64,000 nucleotides of DNA, taken from assembly GCF_002086635.1 (NCBI RefSeq), contig NZ_MVHD01000007.1:78500-142499 (forward strand). The letters run 5' to 3'. Source of the DNA: Mycobacterium alsense. GTDB taxonomy: Bacteria; Actinomycetota; Actinomycetes; Mycobacteriales; Mycobacteriaceae. The notes below the pieces were generated by a model that was given only the letters and a program-made list of their open reading frames with translations, searched no databases and was not told the DNA's origin. Shown here one piece after another: positions 35,589 to 45,986 of the stretch. Both the position numbers and the translations under genes were made by a program. The first letter of the stretch is position 1. Each line of letters opens with the position of its first letter.

Positions 35589-38500
35589 GTGACTGCCGAG
35601 CCCGCTGCGGCCCCCGGAACCTCTGAGTTCTCCGACGCCGGCGCCGTGAAAACCATGTGCGCTTACTGCGGCGTCGGCTGCGGCATGCTGCTACAGGTCG
35701 CCACCGACCCCGTAAGCGGGCGCCGCCGGGTGGCGAAGGCTCTTGGCAACAAGCAACACCCGGCCAACTTCGGTCGGGTGTGCACCAAGGGGGCAACCAC
35801 CGCCGACATGCTTGCGGCCCCGGGCCGGATGGACTCCGCATACGTTCGCGACGACCGCGGCGAACCGCTCCAGCCCGTCGACACCGACACCGCGATCACC
35901 CGTTGCGCCAAGCGGTTACGGGCCATCATCGACGAGCACGGCCCGGACTCGTTCGCGATGTACGTCTCGGGCCAGATGTCCATCGAGGCTCAGTACCTCG
36001 CGAACAAGTTGACCAAGGGGTTCATCGGCACCAACCAGATCGAGTCGAACTCGCGGCTGTGCATGGCCAGCGCGAGTTCCGGTTACAAGCTGTCCCTGGG
36101 TGCGGACGGACCGCCCGGCTCGTATCAGGACTTCGACCGCGCCGACGTCTTTCTCGTCATCGGCGCCAACATGGCCGACTGCCACCCGATCCTGTTCCTG
36201 CGCATGATGGACCGCGTCAAGGCGGGCGCCAAGCTGATCGTGGTGGACCCGCGCCGCACGGCGACCGCCGACAAGGCCGACCTGTTCCTGCAGATCGCCC
36301 CCGGCTCCGACCTCGCGCTGCTCAACGGGCTATTGCACCTGATCGTCGAGGATGGGCACATCGACGCGGATTTCATCGCCGAGTTCACCGAGGGCTGGGA
36401 GGTGATGCCCGGCTTCCTGCAGCAGTACACCCCCGACGCGGTCAGCGAAATCACCGGCATCCCACCCGAAGACATCCGCGCGGCGGCCCGCATGCTCGGC
36501 GCGGCCGACAACTTCATGAGCTGCTGGACGATGGGCCTCAACCAGAGCACCCACGGCACCTGGAACACCAACGCCATCTGCAACCTGCACCTGGCCACCG
36601 GCGCGATCTGCAAGCCCGGCAGCGGCCCCTTTTCCCTCACCGGGCAGCCCAACGCCATGGGCGGCCGCGAAATGGGTTACCTGGGGCCGGGTCTGCCGGG
36701 CCAGCGGTCGGTGGCATCGGCCGACGACCGCGAGTTCGTCGAGGACCGCTGGGGCGTCCCGCGCGGTACGCTGCGCACCGAGGCCGGCGCCGCCACCGTC
36801 GACATGTTCGCCCGCATGGCCGACGGCCGGATCAAGGCCTGCTGGATCGTGTGCACCAACCCCGTTGCCTCGGTGGCGAATCGGAGGACGGTCCTGGCCG
36901 GGCTGGAACGCGCGGAGCTGGTGATCGGCCAGGACGCCTTCCTGGAGACCGAGACCAACCAATACGCCGACGTGTTGTTGCCGGCCGCATTGTGGGCGGA
37001 ATCCCAGGGCGTGATGGTCAACTCCGAACGCACCATGACGCTGTTCCAGCCGGCGGTCCAGGCGCCGGGCCAGGCGCTGCCGGACTGGCAGATCATCGCC
37101 CGGATCGCCTGTGAGATGGGCTTTTCCGAAGCGTTCAGCTACGACCGCGCCGAGGACGTCTTCGAGGAGATCAAGGGGTTTTCGAACCGGAAGACCGGCT
37201 ACGACCTGCGCGGGGTCAGCTACGAGCGGCTGCGCCGGACGCCCTTGCAGTGGCCCTGCCCGCCCGAGGGCGCCCGCGACCGCAATCCGATCCGGTACGT
37301 CAACGACGGCGTCAGCCAGAATCGGCTGGTCCGCGGGGACGGCAGCGTGCCGCGGCTGGCCTTCCCGACCCCCACCGGCCGCGCGGCGTTCTTCGCCCGC
37401 CCGCATCTGCCGCCCGACGAAATGCCCGACGACGACTACCCGTTCCTGTTGAACACCGGGCGCCTGCCGCACCAGTGGCACACGATGACCAAGACCGGGA
37501 AGGTCGCCAAGCTCAACAAGCTCAACCCGGGCCCGTTCGTCGAGATCCACCCCGACGACGCCGACCGGCTACAAGTCAGCGACGACGACCCGGTCGAAAT
37601 CGCCTCCCGCCGCGGCCGTGCCGTGCTGCCCGCGGTGGTCAGCGACCGGGTGCGTCCCGGCAATTGCTTTGCCCCCTTTCATTGGAACGACGCGTTCGGC
37701 GAATACCTGTCGATCAACGCGGTCACCAACGACGCGGTGGATCCGATATCGAGCCAGCCGGAGTTCAAGGCGTGCGCCGTCACCCTGGCAAAGGTCGCCG
37801 TGTCCCAACCCGAAGAAACTCCCGCCGAGGGCGTCACCTCCCCGCTCGACGCGCTGGCCGAAATCCTCGGCGTGGCAACCCAACCCGCGCCCGAATTCGA
37901 CGAGCCCGGCCGCTCCTACCTCGCCGGGATGCTGACCGGGTTGCGTTCAGAAGCCGGACGCCGCGCGGGCGGGGTGCCCACGCTGCCCGCCACCGCGCCG
38001 TTCGACTCCAGCACCCGGCACTGGGTGGACGGCCTGCTCGCCGGGCTGTTCTCCCGCATCGAGGCACCCCGGCCGATACCGGCGCAGGCCGTCAACGAGC
38101 CGGCCGCCGAACCGAAACCGGCGCCCGACCGAACGCCGATCGTGGTGCTGTGGGCCTCGCAGACCGGAAATGCCGAAGAGCTCGCCGCCGAAGTCGCCGC
38201 GCGATTGGGCGAGGCCGGATTGCCGGCCGCGCTGCGCGGGATGGACGATTTCCCGGTGTCCGAGCTGCCGGCGGCGAGGGAACTGCTGCTGATCACCAGC
38301 ACGACCGGCGACGGCGATCCGCCCGACAACGCCGCCGGCCTGTGGCGGGCGTTGACGGCCGACGGCGCCCCGCGCCTCACCGCTACGCGTTATGCCGTTC
38401 TCGCGCTGGGCGACTCGAACTACGACGATTTCTGCGGTCACGGGCGCCGGCTCGACGAGCGCCTCGCCGAGCTCGGGGCGACCCGCCTCGCCGCCCGGCG

Positions 38501-39782
38501 CGACTGCGAGCCCGACTACGACGACTCGGCGGCCAAGTGGCTGGCCGACGTCATCGCGGCCCTGACCCGCACACCCACCTCCGCGGGTCCGCAGGAAAGG
38601 GCGACGGCGCGCAAACCCGCGGTGGTCGCGGCGCCGCCGCGCCCGAGCGGGCCGGCCCCGAGCGCCTACAGCAAAAAGCGCCCGCTGATCACCGACCTGG
38701 CCCGCAACATCAGGCTGAGCCGGCCGGAGTCGGCAAAAGACGTGCGGCAGCTGGTGTTCAGCGTGCCGGAGGACACCGTGAGTTACGAGGCCGGCGACGC
38801 GCTGGGCGTGTGGCCGCGCAACAGCGACCAGCTGGTCGACGAGTGGCTGTCCGTGACCGGGCTGGACGCGCAGACCCCGGTCGAGGTCGGCGAGCACGGT
38901 CTGATGTCGCTGCGCTCCGCGTTGACCGAGCGGATCGAGATCGCCCACATCAGCCGGGATCTGGTGCGGTTCGTGCAGGAACGCACCGGCGATGGGGAGC
39001 TCGCGGAGCTGCTCAAGCCGGAAAACAAGGCCGCCCTGAGGGATTGGGCGTGGGGCCGCCAGTCCATCGACCTGCTGGCGCAGCGGTCGGTCTACGCGTC
39101 GGCCCACGAATGGGTGCGGGTCCTCAAACGCCTTCAGCCGCGGCTCTATTCGATTTCCTCGAGCCCGAAGGAATTCCCCGGGGAAGTCCACCTGACGGTC
39201 TCGCCGGTGCGCTACAACTTCCGGGGCGTGCCGCGGCGGGGGGTGTGTTCGACCTACCTCGCCGACCGCTCCCCCGGCGATCGGATCGCGGTCTATCTGC
39301 AGCCGTCGAGCAACTTCCGGCCGCCCAGCGATCCGCACACGCCGATGATCATGATCGGTCCGGGCACCGGGATCGCGCCCTTCCGCGGTTTCCTGCAGGA
39401 GCGGCGCGCGCTCGGTCACACCGGCCCCAACTGGCTGTTCTTCGGCGAGCAGCACGCCGCCACCGACTATTACTACCGCGACGAGATCGAGCAGATGCAT
39501 GCCGACGGGTTGCTCACCGAGCTGGATCTGGCGTTCTCCCGGGACCAGCGCGACAAGGTCTACGTGCAGCACCTGATGCGCAGGCGCGGCGCGCAGCTGT
39601 GGCGCTGGCTGCAGGACGGGGCGCAGCTGTACGTGTGCGGTACCGCCGATCCCACGGCCAAGGACATCGACCGCGCCCTGTGCGACATCGCCGCCGAACA
39701 CGGCAGCCTCGACCCGGACGCCGCGACGGCCTACGTCCGGTCGTTGAGCGCCGACAAGCGCTACCACCGCGACGTTTACTGA
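35589..39782 (+). CDS. Single-chain nitrate reductase with flavodoxin/ferredoxin-reductase module
   Basis: 1397 residues. The N-terminal 750 residues are a molybdopterin oxidoreductase of the NarB/NasA type: 4Fe-4S cysteines in [10 protein letters not shown] and RVCTKG, a Mo-ligand Cys in [13 protein letters not shown] and a C-terminal dinucleotide-binding domain ending near GVTSPLD. A flavodoxin domain follows at about 855-995 ([15 protein letters not shown]), then an FAD domain (RLYSISSSP) and an NADPH site ([34 protein letters not shown]). Databases call such proteins bifunctional nitrate reductase/sulfite reductase flavoprotein. It should pass electrons from NADPH through FAD and FMN to molybdenum and reduce nitrate to nitrite in the cytosol. 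GTG start with GGAGGG upstream. No nirBD lies in this window. Confidence 0.92.
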   Translation: MTAEPAAAPGTSEFSDAGAVKTMCAYCGVGCGMLLQVATDPVSGRRRVAKALGNKQHPANFGRVCTKGATTADMLAAPGRMDSAYVRDDRGEPLQPVDTDTAITRCAKRLRAIIDEHGPDSFAMYVSGQMSIEAQYLANKLTKGFIGTNQIESNSRLCMASASSGYKLSLGADGPPGSYQDFDRADVFLVIGANMADCHPILFLRMMDRVKAGAKLIVVDPRRTATADKADLFLQIAPGSDLALLNGLLHLIVEDGHIDADFIAEFTEGWEVMPGFLQQYTPDAVSEITGIPPEDIRAAARMLGAADNFMSCWTMGLNQSTHGTWNTNAICNLHLATGAICKPGSGPFSLTGQPNAMGGREMGYLGPGLPGQRSVASADDREFVEDRWGVPRGTLRTEAGAATVDMFARMADGRIKACWIVCTNPVASVANRRTVLAGLERAELVIGQDAFLETETNQYADVLLPAALWAESQGVMVNSERTMTLFQPAVQAPGQALPDWQIIARIACEMGFSEAFSYDRAEDVFEEIKGFSNRKTGYDLRGVSYERLRRTPLQWPCPPEGARDRNPIRYVNDGVSQNRLVRGDGSVPRLAFPTPTGRAAFFARPHLPPDEMPDDDYPFLLNTGRLPHQWHTMTKTGKVAKLNKLNPGPFVEIHPDDADRLQVSDDDPVEIASRRGRAVLPAVVSDRVRPGNCFAPFHWNDAFGEYLSINAVTNDAVDPISSQPEFKACAVTLAKVAVSQPEETPAEGVTSPLDALAEILGVATQPAPEFDEPGRSYLAGMLTGLRSEAGRRAGGVPTLPATAPFDSSTRHWVDGLLAGLFSRIEAPRPIPAQAVNEPAAEPKPAPDRTPIVVLWASQTGNAEELAAEVAARLGEAGLPAALRGMDDFPVSELPAARELLLITSTTGDGDPPDNAAGLWRALTADGAPRLTATRYAVLALGDSNYDDFCGHGRRLDERLAELGATRLAARRDCEPDYDDSAAKWLADVIAALTRTPTSAGPQERATARKPAVVAAPPRPSGPAPSAYSKKRPLITDLARNIRLSRPESAKDVRQLVFSVPEDTVSYEAGDALGVWPRNSDQLVDEWLSVTGLDAQTPVEVGEHGLMSLRSALTERIEIAHISRDLVRFVQERTGDGELAELLKPENKAALRDWAWGRQSIDLLAQRSVYASAHEWVRVLKRLQPRLYSISSSPKEFPGEVHLTVSPVRYNFRGVPRRGVCSTYLADRSPGDRIAVYLQPSSNFRPPSDPHTPMIMIGPGTGIAPFRGFLQERRALGHTGPNWLFFGEQHAATDYYYRDEIEQMHADGLLTELDLAFSRDQRDKVYVQHLMRRRGAQLWRWLQDGAQLYVCGTADPTAKDIDRALCDIAAEHGSLDPDAATAYVRSLSADKRYHRDVY

Positions 39783-39868
39783 GGCGTGTGCCGCGCCCGG
39801 CGGGGCCCGTAATGCGACGGAAACGTCGCGCATCAACCGGCGAAACATTCACTGCACAAGATCGGTTC

Positions 39869-40111
39869 ATGAAGACCGAGTGCCCGCTGCAGTGCCGGTT
39901 GCGACGAGACGCGGCGACCGGCCACGTCGTTTGGGCGGGGTTGCCCGCCAACCTCGATCTGGCGTTCTCCCGGGAGCACCGCGACGAGGTCTACGCGCAG
40001 CACCTGTTGCGCGAGCAGGGCAGCCCGCTGCGGCGGTCGTCGGAGGGCCGCGCGCGGCTGTGCGTGTGTGAGATGGTCCTAGGTCACTCGACGACGACCG
40101 AGATGGTCTGA
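39869..40111 (+). pseudogene. Decayed repeat of the nitrate reductase 3' end
   Basis: An 80-codon open frame whose middle (39953-40071) repeats 39522-39640 of the nitrate reductase gene. The protein segments LDLAFSREHRDEVYAQHLL and [19 protein letters not shown] align, as do the following Leu-rich parts up to LCVC versus LYVC. After that it diverges and reads into the convergent sulfur-fusion gene. No cofactor site remains complete and the upstream part is unrelated. Most likely a remnant of a tandem duplication or of a second, deleted reductase gene. Confidence 0.7.
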
Positions 40112-42840
40112 ATCGCGTTGCCGCCGTAGCCGAGGCGATTCCATTCGGGTTTCTCCGGCTGCGTGTGCCCGGCCCCGTCGGTGGCCCGCGCCCGCACGGT
40201 GCGAACCCCGCGGCCGTCGCAGCGGGTGATCAACTCCCACCACTGCCAGCTGTGGCGGCGGTATTCGCCGATCATGCGCGCGCGCTGCCACGGGCCCCCA
40301 CCGATCGAGACGTCGACGTGTTCGACGGGCGCGGCGCCCGACCACGCGACGCCGCGGACCACGAACTCCCCGGACGGCACCGACGCGCTGTCGACGGGTT
40401 GGGCGATCAACGCGCGCACTCGCTGCAGGCGGACGGGCTCGCGGACAACCGCCCCGTCACGCTCCCATTCGAAGCGGTAGCGCCGGGTCTGGAAGAAGCC
40501 GTCGAACGGGCGGTCGATGACCTCGATGTCGGTGAGCCACTTGACCGACGCGACCGAGTACCAGCCGGGAACGATCAGCCGGACGGGGCGGCCGTGCTGC
40601 AGCGGCAGCGGCTCCCCGTTCATCGCGAAGGCGACGAGCGCCTCCGAGGCGAGCGCGTCGGCCACCGACAGCGCGCGCTCGAACCGCACGGGGGCTACCG
40701 CGCCGTCCACCAGCCCCGCGTCGGCGCCGCGGAATACGACATCGTGTGCCCCCGCGGTCAGCCCGGCGCGCTCCAGGATTGCCGCCAGTGGGACACCGGT
40801 CCATTCGGCGGTGCTGGCCGCCCCGTAGCGCCACCGCTCACCGGCGACGGGCGGGTCGAACTGGCTTCGGCCGTTGCCCGCGCATTCCAGCGTGGCGATG
40901 AGCGACTGTGCCGGCAGGTTGTTCAGGTCGCGCAGGCCCAGCCGCAACGGCCGCCGCACCGCCCCGGTGACCGCCAACTCGTGCCGCTCGGGATCCAGCA
41001 CCGGGGTGGCGAAGTGGTTGCGGACATAAAAATGGTCGGCGGGCATCACGACACCGCCGACCAGTTCTTGCAGTGAGGTCTCACAGTTCAGCGGGTCCTC
41101 CTGGTGCACCACGAGTCCCGAGCCCCCGCCCCGGTTCACGACCGGCAATCCGGCCGCCGCCCACGCGCACATCCCACCCGCCAGGTTCACCGCGTCGAAG
41201 CCCGCCTCCCGCAGCGACGTGGCCACCGCCGCGGAGCGCCCGCCGGACCGGCACACCACCACGATTCGCCGGTCGCGGGGCAATTCGTTTTGTCGATCGC
41301 GCACGCGTCCGACCGGCATCAGGATCGCGGTCGGCGCGTGCTCGGTACACCATTCGTCCGGTTCTCGGACGTCGAGCAGCAGCGCCCCGTCGTCCACCAT
41401 CGCCTTGGCGGCGCGGGGGCCGACCTGCGGTGTGCCGCCGGCGCTCTCGGCCGCGTTGCCGCCCGAGGACGGCAGGCCGGCACCCTGCCAGGCCGCAAAG
41501 CCCCCGATCACGTCCGAGACGTCGGCGAACCCCGACGCCCGAAGCGCGCTCGCGGCGATCATCGACCGATAGCCGCTGGCGCAGTAAACGACCACCGGTT
41601 CCGCCGGATCCAGATCCCCCAGCGACCCCGTGAGGGCAGGAAGGGGAACACAGTGCGCCCCGGGGATGGTTCCCCGCGCCGTCTCCTGCGGGCCCCGCAC
41701 GTCCACGAGCTGCAACCGCGGCTCCAGGCCGCGCAACTCGGCGAGCTGCTCGATGGTCAGCCGTGCGGATGCCTCGACGAGCTCGGGTCGTTGCGCGAGA
41801 ACCTGCGCGAGGTCGCGCAATTGGCCGACGACGCGGTCGAGACCGACGCGGGCGAGGCGGATCTTGGATTCGCAGGCCAGCGCGTCGTCGCCGACCAGGA
41901 CGATGTCGCGCTCCGGCGACAACACGTTGCCGGCCCACTCTGCGAAGCGCCCCCGCAGCCCGACGTTGACCGCACCGCGCAGATGTCCGCACGCGTAGTC
42001 GTCCGGCTCCCTGCTGTCCAGCAGGACAGCGCCGGCTTGGGAGCGTTCGCGCACGTCGCCGATGTCCAGCAGCGGCACCGGGTTTGCGTCCAGCAGCGGC
42101 CGCCGCTCGCGATTGCGGTGTGCCGCGAACGCGAAGTAGCGCGGCCGCACCGGCTGCCCCTCGGTGACCGCGGCGACGAACTGGTCCACGTCGCGGGTCA
42201 TCAGCGCATAGTTGGTCCGGCGCTGCTCACCGATCGTCGAGCTGGTCTCGTTCGAAAGTTGCTTGCCGCAGCTGGATCCGGCGCCGTGGGCAGGAAACAC
42301 CCGCGTGGGGTCGGGCAGGTTCAGCAGCTTGGCGTGCAGCGACCCGTAGAGCGTCGCTGCCAGCGCGTCCGCCGAGTAGCCGGCGGCCACGTACAGGTCC
42401 GGGCGGCCCACGTCGCCGACGAACAGCGTGTCGCCGGTGAGCACGCCGTAGGGGATTTCGTCGTCGGCGCGCTCGTAGACCACGATGCAGATCGACTCCG
42501 GGGTGTGGCCGGGTGTGGCCAGGATCTCCAAGGTCACTTCGCCCAGCGAGATCCGCTGCCCGTCGCGCAGCGGCTCGATCGGGAACTCGACGTCGGCGCC
42601 CTCGCCGAAGGAGATCGGTGCGCCGGTGGCGGCCGCCAGCTCCAGATGCCCGCTCAAAAAGTCCGCGTGGATGTGGGTTTCGATGACCCGCTCGATGCGC
42701 AGCCCCCGCTGGGCCGCCTCGCCGAGGTAGTCCTCGACGTCGCGCCGCGGGTCGACGACGACCGCGCGCCCGGTGGTCTCGTCCCCGATCAGATACGAGG
42801 CGTGCGACAAACAGTCCAGATAGTGCTGCGTGAAGATCAT
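40084..42840 (-). CDS. Persulfide dioxygenase-rhodanese-sulfite oxidase fusion
   Basis: 918 residues in one frame. Residues 1-235: metallo-beta-lactamase domain of ETHE1/persulfide dioxygenase type, with THIHADF (His56, His58, Asp60), His112, Asp137 and His185; the second-metal His is Phe61, as fits a one-iron enzyme. Residues 255-350: rhodanese fold without a catalytic Cys. Residues 365-465: rhodanese with Cys420 in CASGYRS. Residues 475-570: rhodanese with Cys530 in CRSGGRS. Residues 580-918: sulfite oxidase molybdopterin domain with RNHF (607-610) and Mo-ligand Cys653 in LECAGNGRSQ, then the C-terminal dimerisation domain. Inferred path: glutathione- or mycothiol-persulfide to sulfite, sulfur transfer, sulfite to sulfate. 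GGAAAGGAAG precedes the ATG. It lies 18 bases after the CAP gene. Confidence 0.9.
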   Translation of the reverse strand: MIFTQHYLDCLSHASYLIGDETTGRAVVVDPRRDVEDYLGEAAQRGLRIERVIETHIHADFLSGHLELAAATGAPISFGEGADVEFPIEPLRDGQRISLGEVTLEILATPGHTPESICIVVYERADDEIPYGVLTGDTLFVGDVGRPDLYVAAGYSADALAATLYGSLHAKLLNLPDPTRVFPAHGAGSSCGKQLSNETSSTIGEQRRTNYALMTRDVDQFVAAVTEGQPVRPRYFAFAAHRNRERRPLLDANPVPLLDIGDVRERSQAGAVLLDSREPDDYACGHLRGAVNVGLRGRFAEWAGNVLSPERDIVLVGDDALACESKIRLARVGLDRVVGQLRDLAQVLAQRPELVEASARLTIEQLAELRGLEPRLQLVDVRGPQETARGTIPGAHCVPLPALTGSLGDLDPAEPVVVYCASGYRSMIAASALRASGFADVSDVIGGFAAWQGAGLPSSGGNAAESAGGTPQVGPRAAKAMVDDGALLLDVREPDEWCTEHAPTAILMPVGRVRDRQNELPRDRRIVVVCRSGGRSAAVATSLREAGFDAVNLAGGMCAWAAAGLPVVNRGGGSGLVVHQEDPLNCETSLQELVGGVVMPADHFYVRNHFATPVLDPERHELAVTGAVRRPLRLGLRDLNNLPAQSLIATLECAGNGRSQFDPPVAGERWRYGAASTAEWTGVPLAAILERAGLTAGAHDVVFRGADAGLVDGAVAPVRFERALSVADALASEALVAFAMNGEPLPLQHGRPVRLIVPGWYSVASVKWLTDIEVIDRPFDGFFQTRRYRFEWERDGAVVREPVRLQRVRALIAQPVDSASVPSGEFVVRGVAWSGAAPVEHVDVSIGGGPWQRARMIGEYRRHSWQWWELITRCDGRGVRTVRARATDGAGHTQPEKPEWNRLGYGGNAIQTISVVVE

Positions 42841-42858
42841 CGCGGCTTCCTTTCCGTG

Positions 42859-43362
42859 TCACCGGCTAGGCGGGGCCGGTTGCCCGTATACCGCCACCAC
42901 CACGGTGCGGTCCAAACTGTTCTCCGACCACACCCCGATGGCGGTGTTGGCGCAGTCGCGGATGATCGCCATGTCGTCGGGGTTGGAGTACCACTGGTTG
43001 ACCAGTTCGAGGCTGCTGATGGACATGGCGGGGTTGATCGCCACGGTCTCGGCGGCCTTGCCGTGAAAGCCGGCGGCGTTGGCGCGGTCCTGCGGCGTCG
43101 ATCCGTCGGAGCCCGTGTCGCCGTTGATGTTCCGATTGGCCAGCATGTCGTCGGCGTGCCATTCGGCGGCCAGCGTCAGCGCGTTGTCCCGGACGACGTC
43201 GTTGGTGCAGCCGGCCTGGTGCTGCAGGGTGTAGACGGCGGAGACGACGGCGCTGTTGAGCCGCTTGTTGTCGGCCTGGGCGGCGGGGGGCGCCCCCGCC
43301 ACCGCCGTCCACAGGACCACGGCGACCGCCGGCGCGCCGCGGCCGCCCATCCCCACGCTCAT
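42859..43362 (-). CDS. Secreted CAP/SCP-domain protein
   Basis: 167 residues. A signal peptide (AVAVVLWTAVAGAPPAAQA, cleavage near residue 30) is followed by a short CAP (PR-1-like) domain: VVSAVYTLQHQAGC, ALTLAAEWHADDML, SISSLELVNQWYSNPDDMAI and a final GVWSENSLDRTVVVAVYG strand. The two Cys residues (52 and 137 or so) may form a disulfide. ATG is preceded by GGGAGG. It lies 11 bases after the second Mce-associated gene, so it is probably part of the mce transcript. CAP proteins bind sterols and lipids, which would suit an Mce lipid importer. Confidence 0.85.
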   Translation of the reverse strand: MSVGMGGRGAPAVAVVLWTAVAGAPPAAQADNKRLNSAVVSAVYTLQHQAGCTNDVVRDNALTLAAEWHADDMLANRNINGDTGSDGSTPQDRANAAGFHGKAAETVAINPAMSISSLELVNQWYSNPDDMAIIRDCANTAIGVWSENSLDRTVVVAVYGQPAPPSR

Positions 43363-43373
43363 GGCGCCTCCCG

Positions 43374-43952
43374 TCACACCGGATCGAAATGCGAAACCAG
43401 CCATCGTCCCCGCACCTTGTCCAGCGACACCCGGATGACGGGCCGGGTGTCGGTGGGCGCGCCGTCCCCGACGGTCACGGTTTGGTTGACGAACAGCAGG
43501 ACCACGGCGTGGTCGTGGGTCGCCGAAACCGACGCCGCCGCAGTCACTTTGGCGACCGCCGACACGTGCTTTTCCTTCGCGCCGGGGATGACGACCTCGC
43601 GGGTCAGCGTGGTGTAGGCGTCCTTGAAGTCGCCGGTCAGGCGCTCGCGGGCCCCGGCGAGCTCCCTTTCCGCCGAGTCGGCCCGGTAGGACAACAGGGC
43701 GACCGCGTCGTCCCTGGCCGCCCGCACCGACTCGGTGCGGGCCCGGTCGAGCTCGTCGGTGGGCCCGCCCACCCACGCGAGGTAGCCCGACGCCAGCGCC
43801 AGCAGCAGGGCCAGCGCGGGCAGCACGCCATACGCGAGCACCCGCGTCCAGGGGATCGGTCGCCGTTTCCGCGTCGCGTCCGGCCGCGCGTCGGCGGCCC
43901 GCTCGCCGGCATCGGCTTCGGGCTTGTCGATCGTGTCGCTGAGTATCGTCAT
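43374..43952 (-). CDS. Mce-associated membrane protein (second)
   Basis: 192 residues: a charged cytoplasmic N-terminus, one membrane helix (VLAYGVLPALALLLALASGY) and an NTF2-like periplasmic domain (residues 70-192). Start ATG overlaps the preceding gene by four bases (ATGA). Mas-type proteins stabilise Mce complexes (the family includes OrfA/OrfB and Rv0199-like). Position after mceF is standard. Confidence 0.88.
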   Translation of the reverse strand: MTILSDTIDKPEADAGERAADARPDATRKRRPIPWTRVLAYGVLPALALLLALASGYLAWVGGPTDELDRARTESVRAARDDAVALLSYRADSAERELAGARERLTGDFKDAYTTLTREVVIPGAKEKHVSAVAKVTAAASVSATHDHAVVLLFVNQTVTVGDGAPTDTRPVIRVSLDKVRGRWLVSHFDPV

Positions 43953-44503
43953 GGCACGAACACCACGTTGGACACCTTGGCGTCGTCGCCGACCGCCCGC
44001 ATTTCGATGCGCATCCGCCATTCCCGCGGCGCCTCCTCACCGCCGGCGGTGCGCGACTTCACGGCCACGGCCACCAGAACCTGGGCCGCGTCGCCGCGCT
44101 GAGATTCCAGCCCGGCATCGGTGACCGTGCCTTCGGATTTCGACTGCGCCGCCTTGACGACGTCGATGAACGGCTTGGACCGCTGCGCGAAGTCGTCCCG
44201 GAATTCCCCGGTGGCCGAATCGAGGATCCGCCGCACATCGGCGTCGACGTGGGTGTAGTCGATTGTCGTGAGGTTCACCGCGGCCTGGCGTGCGCTGTGG
44301 ACGAACAGATCGCGCCGAGACTGGGCCTCGTGCCTCTCGTAGGCCCGGGAGCCGAGCCAGCCGACCAGCCCGGCCAGCGTGGCCACGGCCAGGCCGCCGA
44401 CGACCAGCGCCCACGCGGTGCGCGAAAGCCGCGGACGGGCGGTCCGCCGGCGAACCCGGCCGACTTGTTCTGCAGCATCGGGGGTTTCGGGCTCTTTGGA
44501 CAC
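43949..44503 (-). CDS. Mce-associated membrane protein (first)
   Basis: 184 residues with one N-terminal membrane helix (TAWALVVGGLAVATLAGLVG) and a periplasmic NTF2-like domain starting at AVNLTTIDYTHVDADVRRIL. GTG at 44503 has AAGGAGC upstream; the longer frame is antisense-like sequence inside mceF. It lies 13 bases after mceF and is coupled by ATGA to the next Mce-associated gene. Confidence 0.88.
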   Translation of the reverse strand: MSKEPETPDAAEQVGRVRRRTARPRLSRTAWALVVGGLAVATLAGLVGWLGSRAYERHEAQSRRDLFVHSARQAAVNLTTIDYTHVDADVRRILDSATGEFRDDFAQRSKPFIDVVKAAQSKSEGTVTDAGLESQRGDAAQVLVAVAVKSRTAGGEEAPREWRMRIEMRAVGDDAKVSNVVFVP

Positions 44504-44516
44504 GATTGCTCCTTGA

Positions 44517-45986
44517 CTACGGCGGTGGAATGAGAAGTGACTGCCAGTTCTTGGCGCGCGGGTGCGCGAGGTCGGCATCGGTGTAGCGGCGCCCGTCGGG
44601 GCCCACGTAGTCACCGGTCGCCGGGTCGTAGGTCGCGACGGCGAGCGGCGGGGCCGGCGGCGCGGTGCCCCGTGGCGGTGGGAGCCGAGGGTCCCGCCCC
44701 GGCGGGTACTGCGGCACGCCCTGCCCGGTCGTGGTGGCGTTCGGGTCGCCCTTCCAGTTGTAGCCGTCGTTGAGCGGCACGTAGTCCTCGTCGCTTTCGC
44801 ACAGCTCGACGGTCGGTGCCCGCTTCCACGGCTTCGTCTCGCACGGAATGTTGCGCACCCCACGAACATTGAGCTCCGAGTCCTGCGGCAGCCGGCAGTA
44901 CAGGTCCGCCGCAGGGCGGTCCGGGGCGTCGACGCTGGCCGGCGAGCGGCGCTGCGTCGGCGGCAGGTAGCCGGTGGTGCAGGGCGGCGGCAGGTTCATG
45001 TTGAGGTTGAAGTCCAACTGCGCCCCGCGGTACTCCTGTTTGGTGTTCGAGCTGGGCACGACGATCGCGGCCATCGCCGCGATGCCCTGCGGTAACAGCA
45101 CCAGCAGTTGTTCGATGTCGTGGCGGTAGACGACGGCGATGTCACCGAGGCTCACCAGGTTGGCGAACAGGACCGGAACGGCCGGCGTCACCCGGTCCAG
45201 CAGCGCGCGCCCCTCCTCCATCCCGGAGCTGCCCTGCGTCAACAGGTCTCGCACCGCGGCGTCCTGGGCCTTGAATTGCGCCATGATGGCCGCGGTCCGA
45301 CCGGCCCAGGTGGCGATCGCCTGCGACGTCTGCACCTGGGAGTCGAGGACCGGCGGCGACTGGTCGATCAGCGCGGCCAGCGGGTCGACGGTGCGACCCC
45401 CCGCGATGGCCAGCGCGGTCGACCCGTCGACGATTCGGGACAGTTCGGGCCCGAGGCCGGCGACCGCGCGGTTGGTCTCGTCGATGACCGTGCGCAGGTT
45501 GTCGCGCGGAATCGCCTGCAGCGCACGGTTGGTCAGGTCGAGCAGGCGCCCGATGTCGACGGGCACGTCGACGCGGCCGGCGGGGATGACGTCGCCCGCC
45601 CGAAGCGCCCGGGCGTGGTCGCCGACCTTGCCGGGCTGCGGGGTCAGCTCGATGTATTGCTCGCCGATCGCCGACCGGCTGTGCACCGACGCCTGGACGT
45701 CGGACGGCACCTCGACGGCCGACCGCAGGGCCAGGACCGCGCGCACCCCGGTGGCGGTGACGTCGACGGACTTGACCTGGCCCACGTCGGTGCCGCGGTA
45801 GGTGACCACCGACGTCTGGTAGAGCCCGCCCGACTGGGGCAGGTCGACGGTGACGGTGTACTCCCCGATCCCGAACACCGTCGCGGGCAGCTTCATGTAG
45901 TTGAACGCCATTGCGCCACAGGACAACACCGTCACCAGCGACAAGGCGGCCAGCTGGATCCAGGTCCTGCGGTGCAGGCGCAGCAT
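44517..45986 (-). CDS. mceF: Mce protein, MceF
   Basis: 489 residues: N-terminal membrane anchor (IQLAALSLVTVLSCGAMAF), MlaD/Mce domain (YTVTVDLPQSGGLYQTSVVT, SAIGEQYIELTP) near residues 40-120, helical tail domain, then a long Pro-rich C-terminus with several Cys (residues 340-489). Ends the six-Mce series. Starts directly after the mceE stop without a gap. Confidence 0.92.
   Translation of the reverse strand: MLRLHRRTWIQLAALSLVTVLSCGAMAFNYMKLPATVFGIGEYTVTVDLPQSGGLYQTSVVTYRGTDVGQVKSVDVTATGVRAVLALRSAVEVPSDVQASVHSRSAIGEQYIELTPQPGKVGDHARALRAGDVIPAGRVDVPVDIGRLLDLTNRALQAIPRDNLRTVIDETNRAVAGLGPELSRIVDGSTALAIAGGRTVDPLAALIDQSPPVLDSQVQTSQAIATWAGRTAAIMAQFKAQDAAVRDLLTQGSSGMEEGRALLDRVTPAVPVLFANLVSLGDIAVVYRHDIEQLLVLLPQGIAAMAAIVVPSSNTKQEYRGAQLDFNLNMNLPPPCTTGYLPPTQRRSPASVDAPDRPAADLYCRLPQDSELNVRGVRNIPCETKPWKRAPTVELCESDEDYVPLNDGYNWKGDPNATTTGQGVPQYPPGRDPRLPPPRGTAPPAPPLAVATYDPATGDYVGPDGRRYTDADLAHPRAKNWQSLLIPPP

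Noticed and set aside
37947..39848. Minus-strand open frame of 633 codons
   Set aside because: Antisense to the flavin part of nitrate reductase; composition of a shadow frame.
41104..43617. Plus-strand open frame of 837 codons
   Set aside because: Antisense to the sulfur fusion and CAP genes, which carry intact catalytic motifs.
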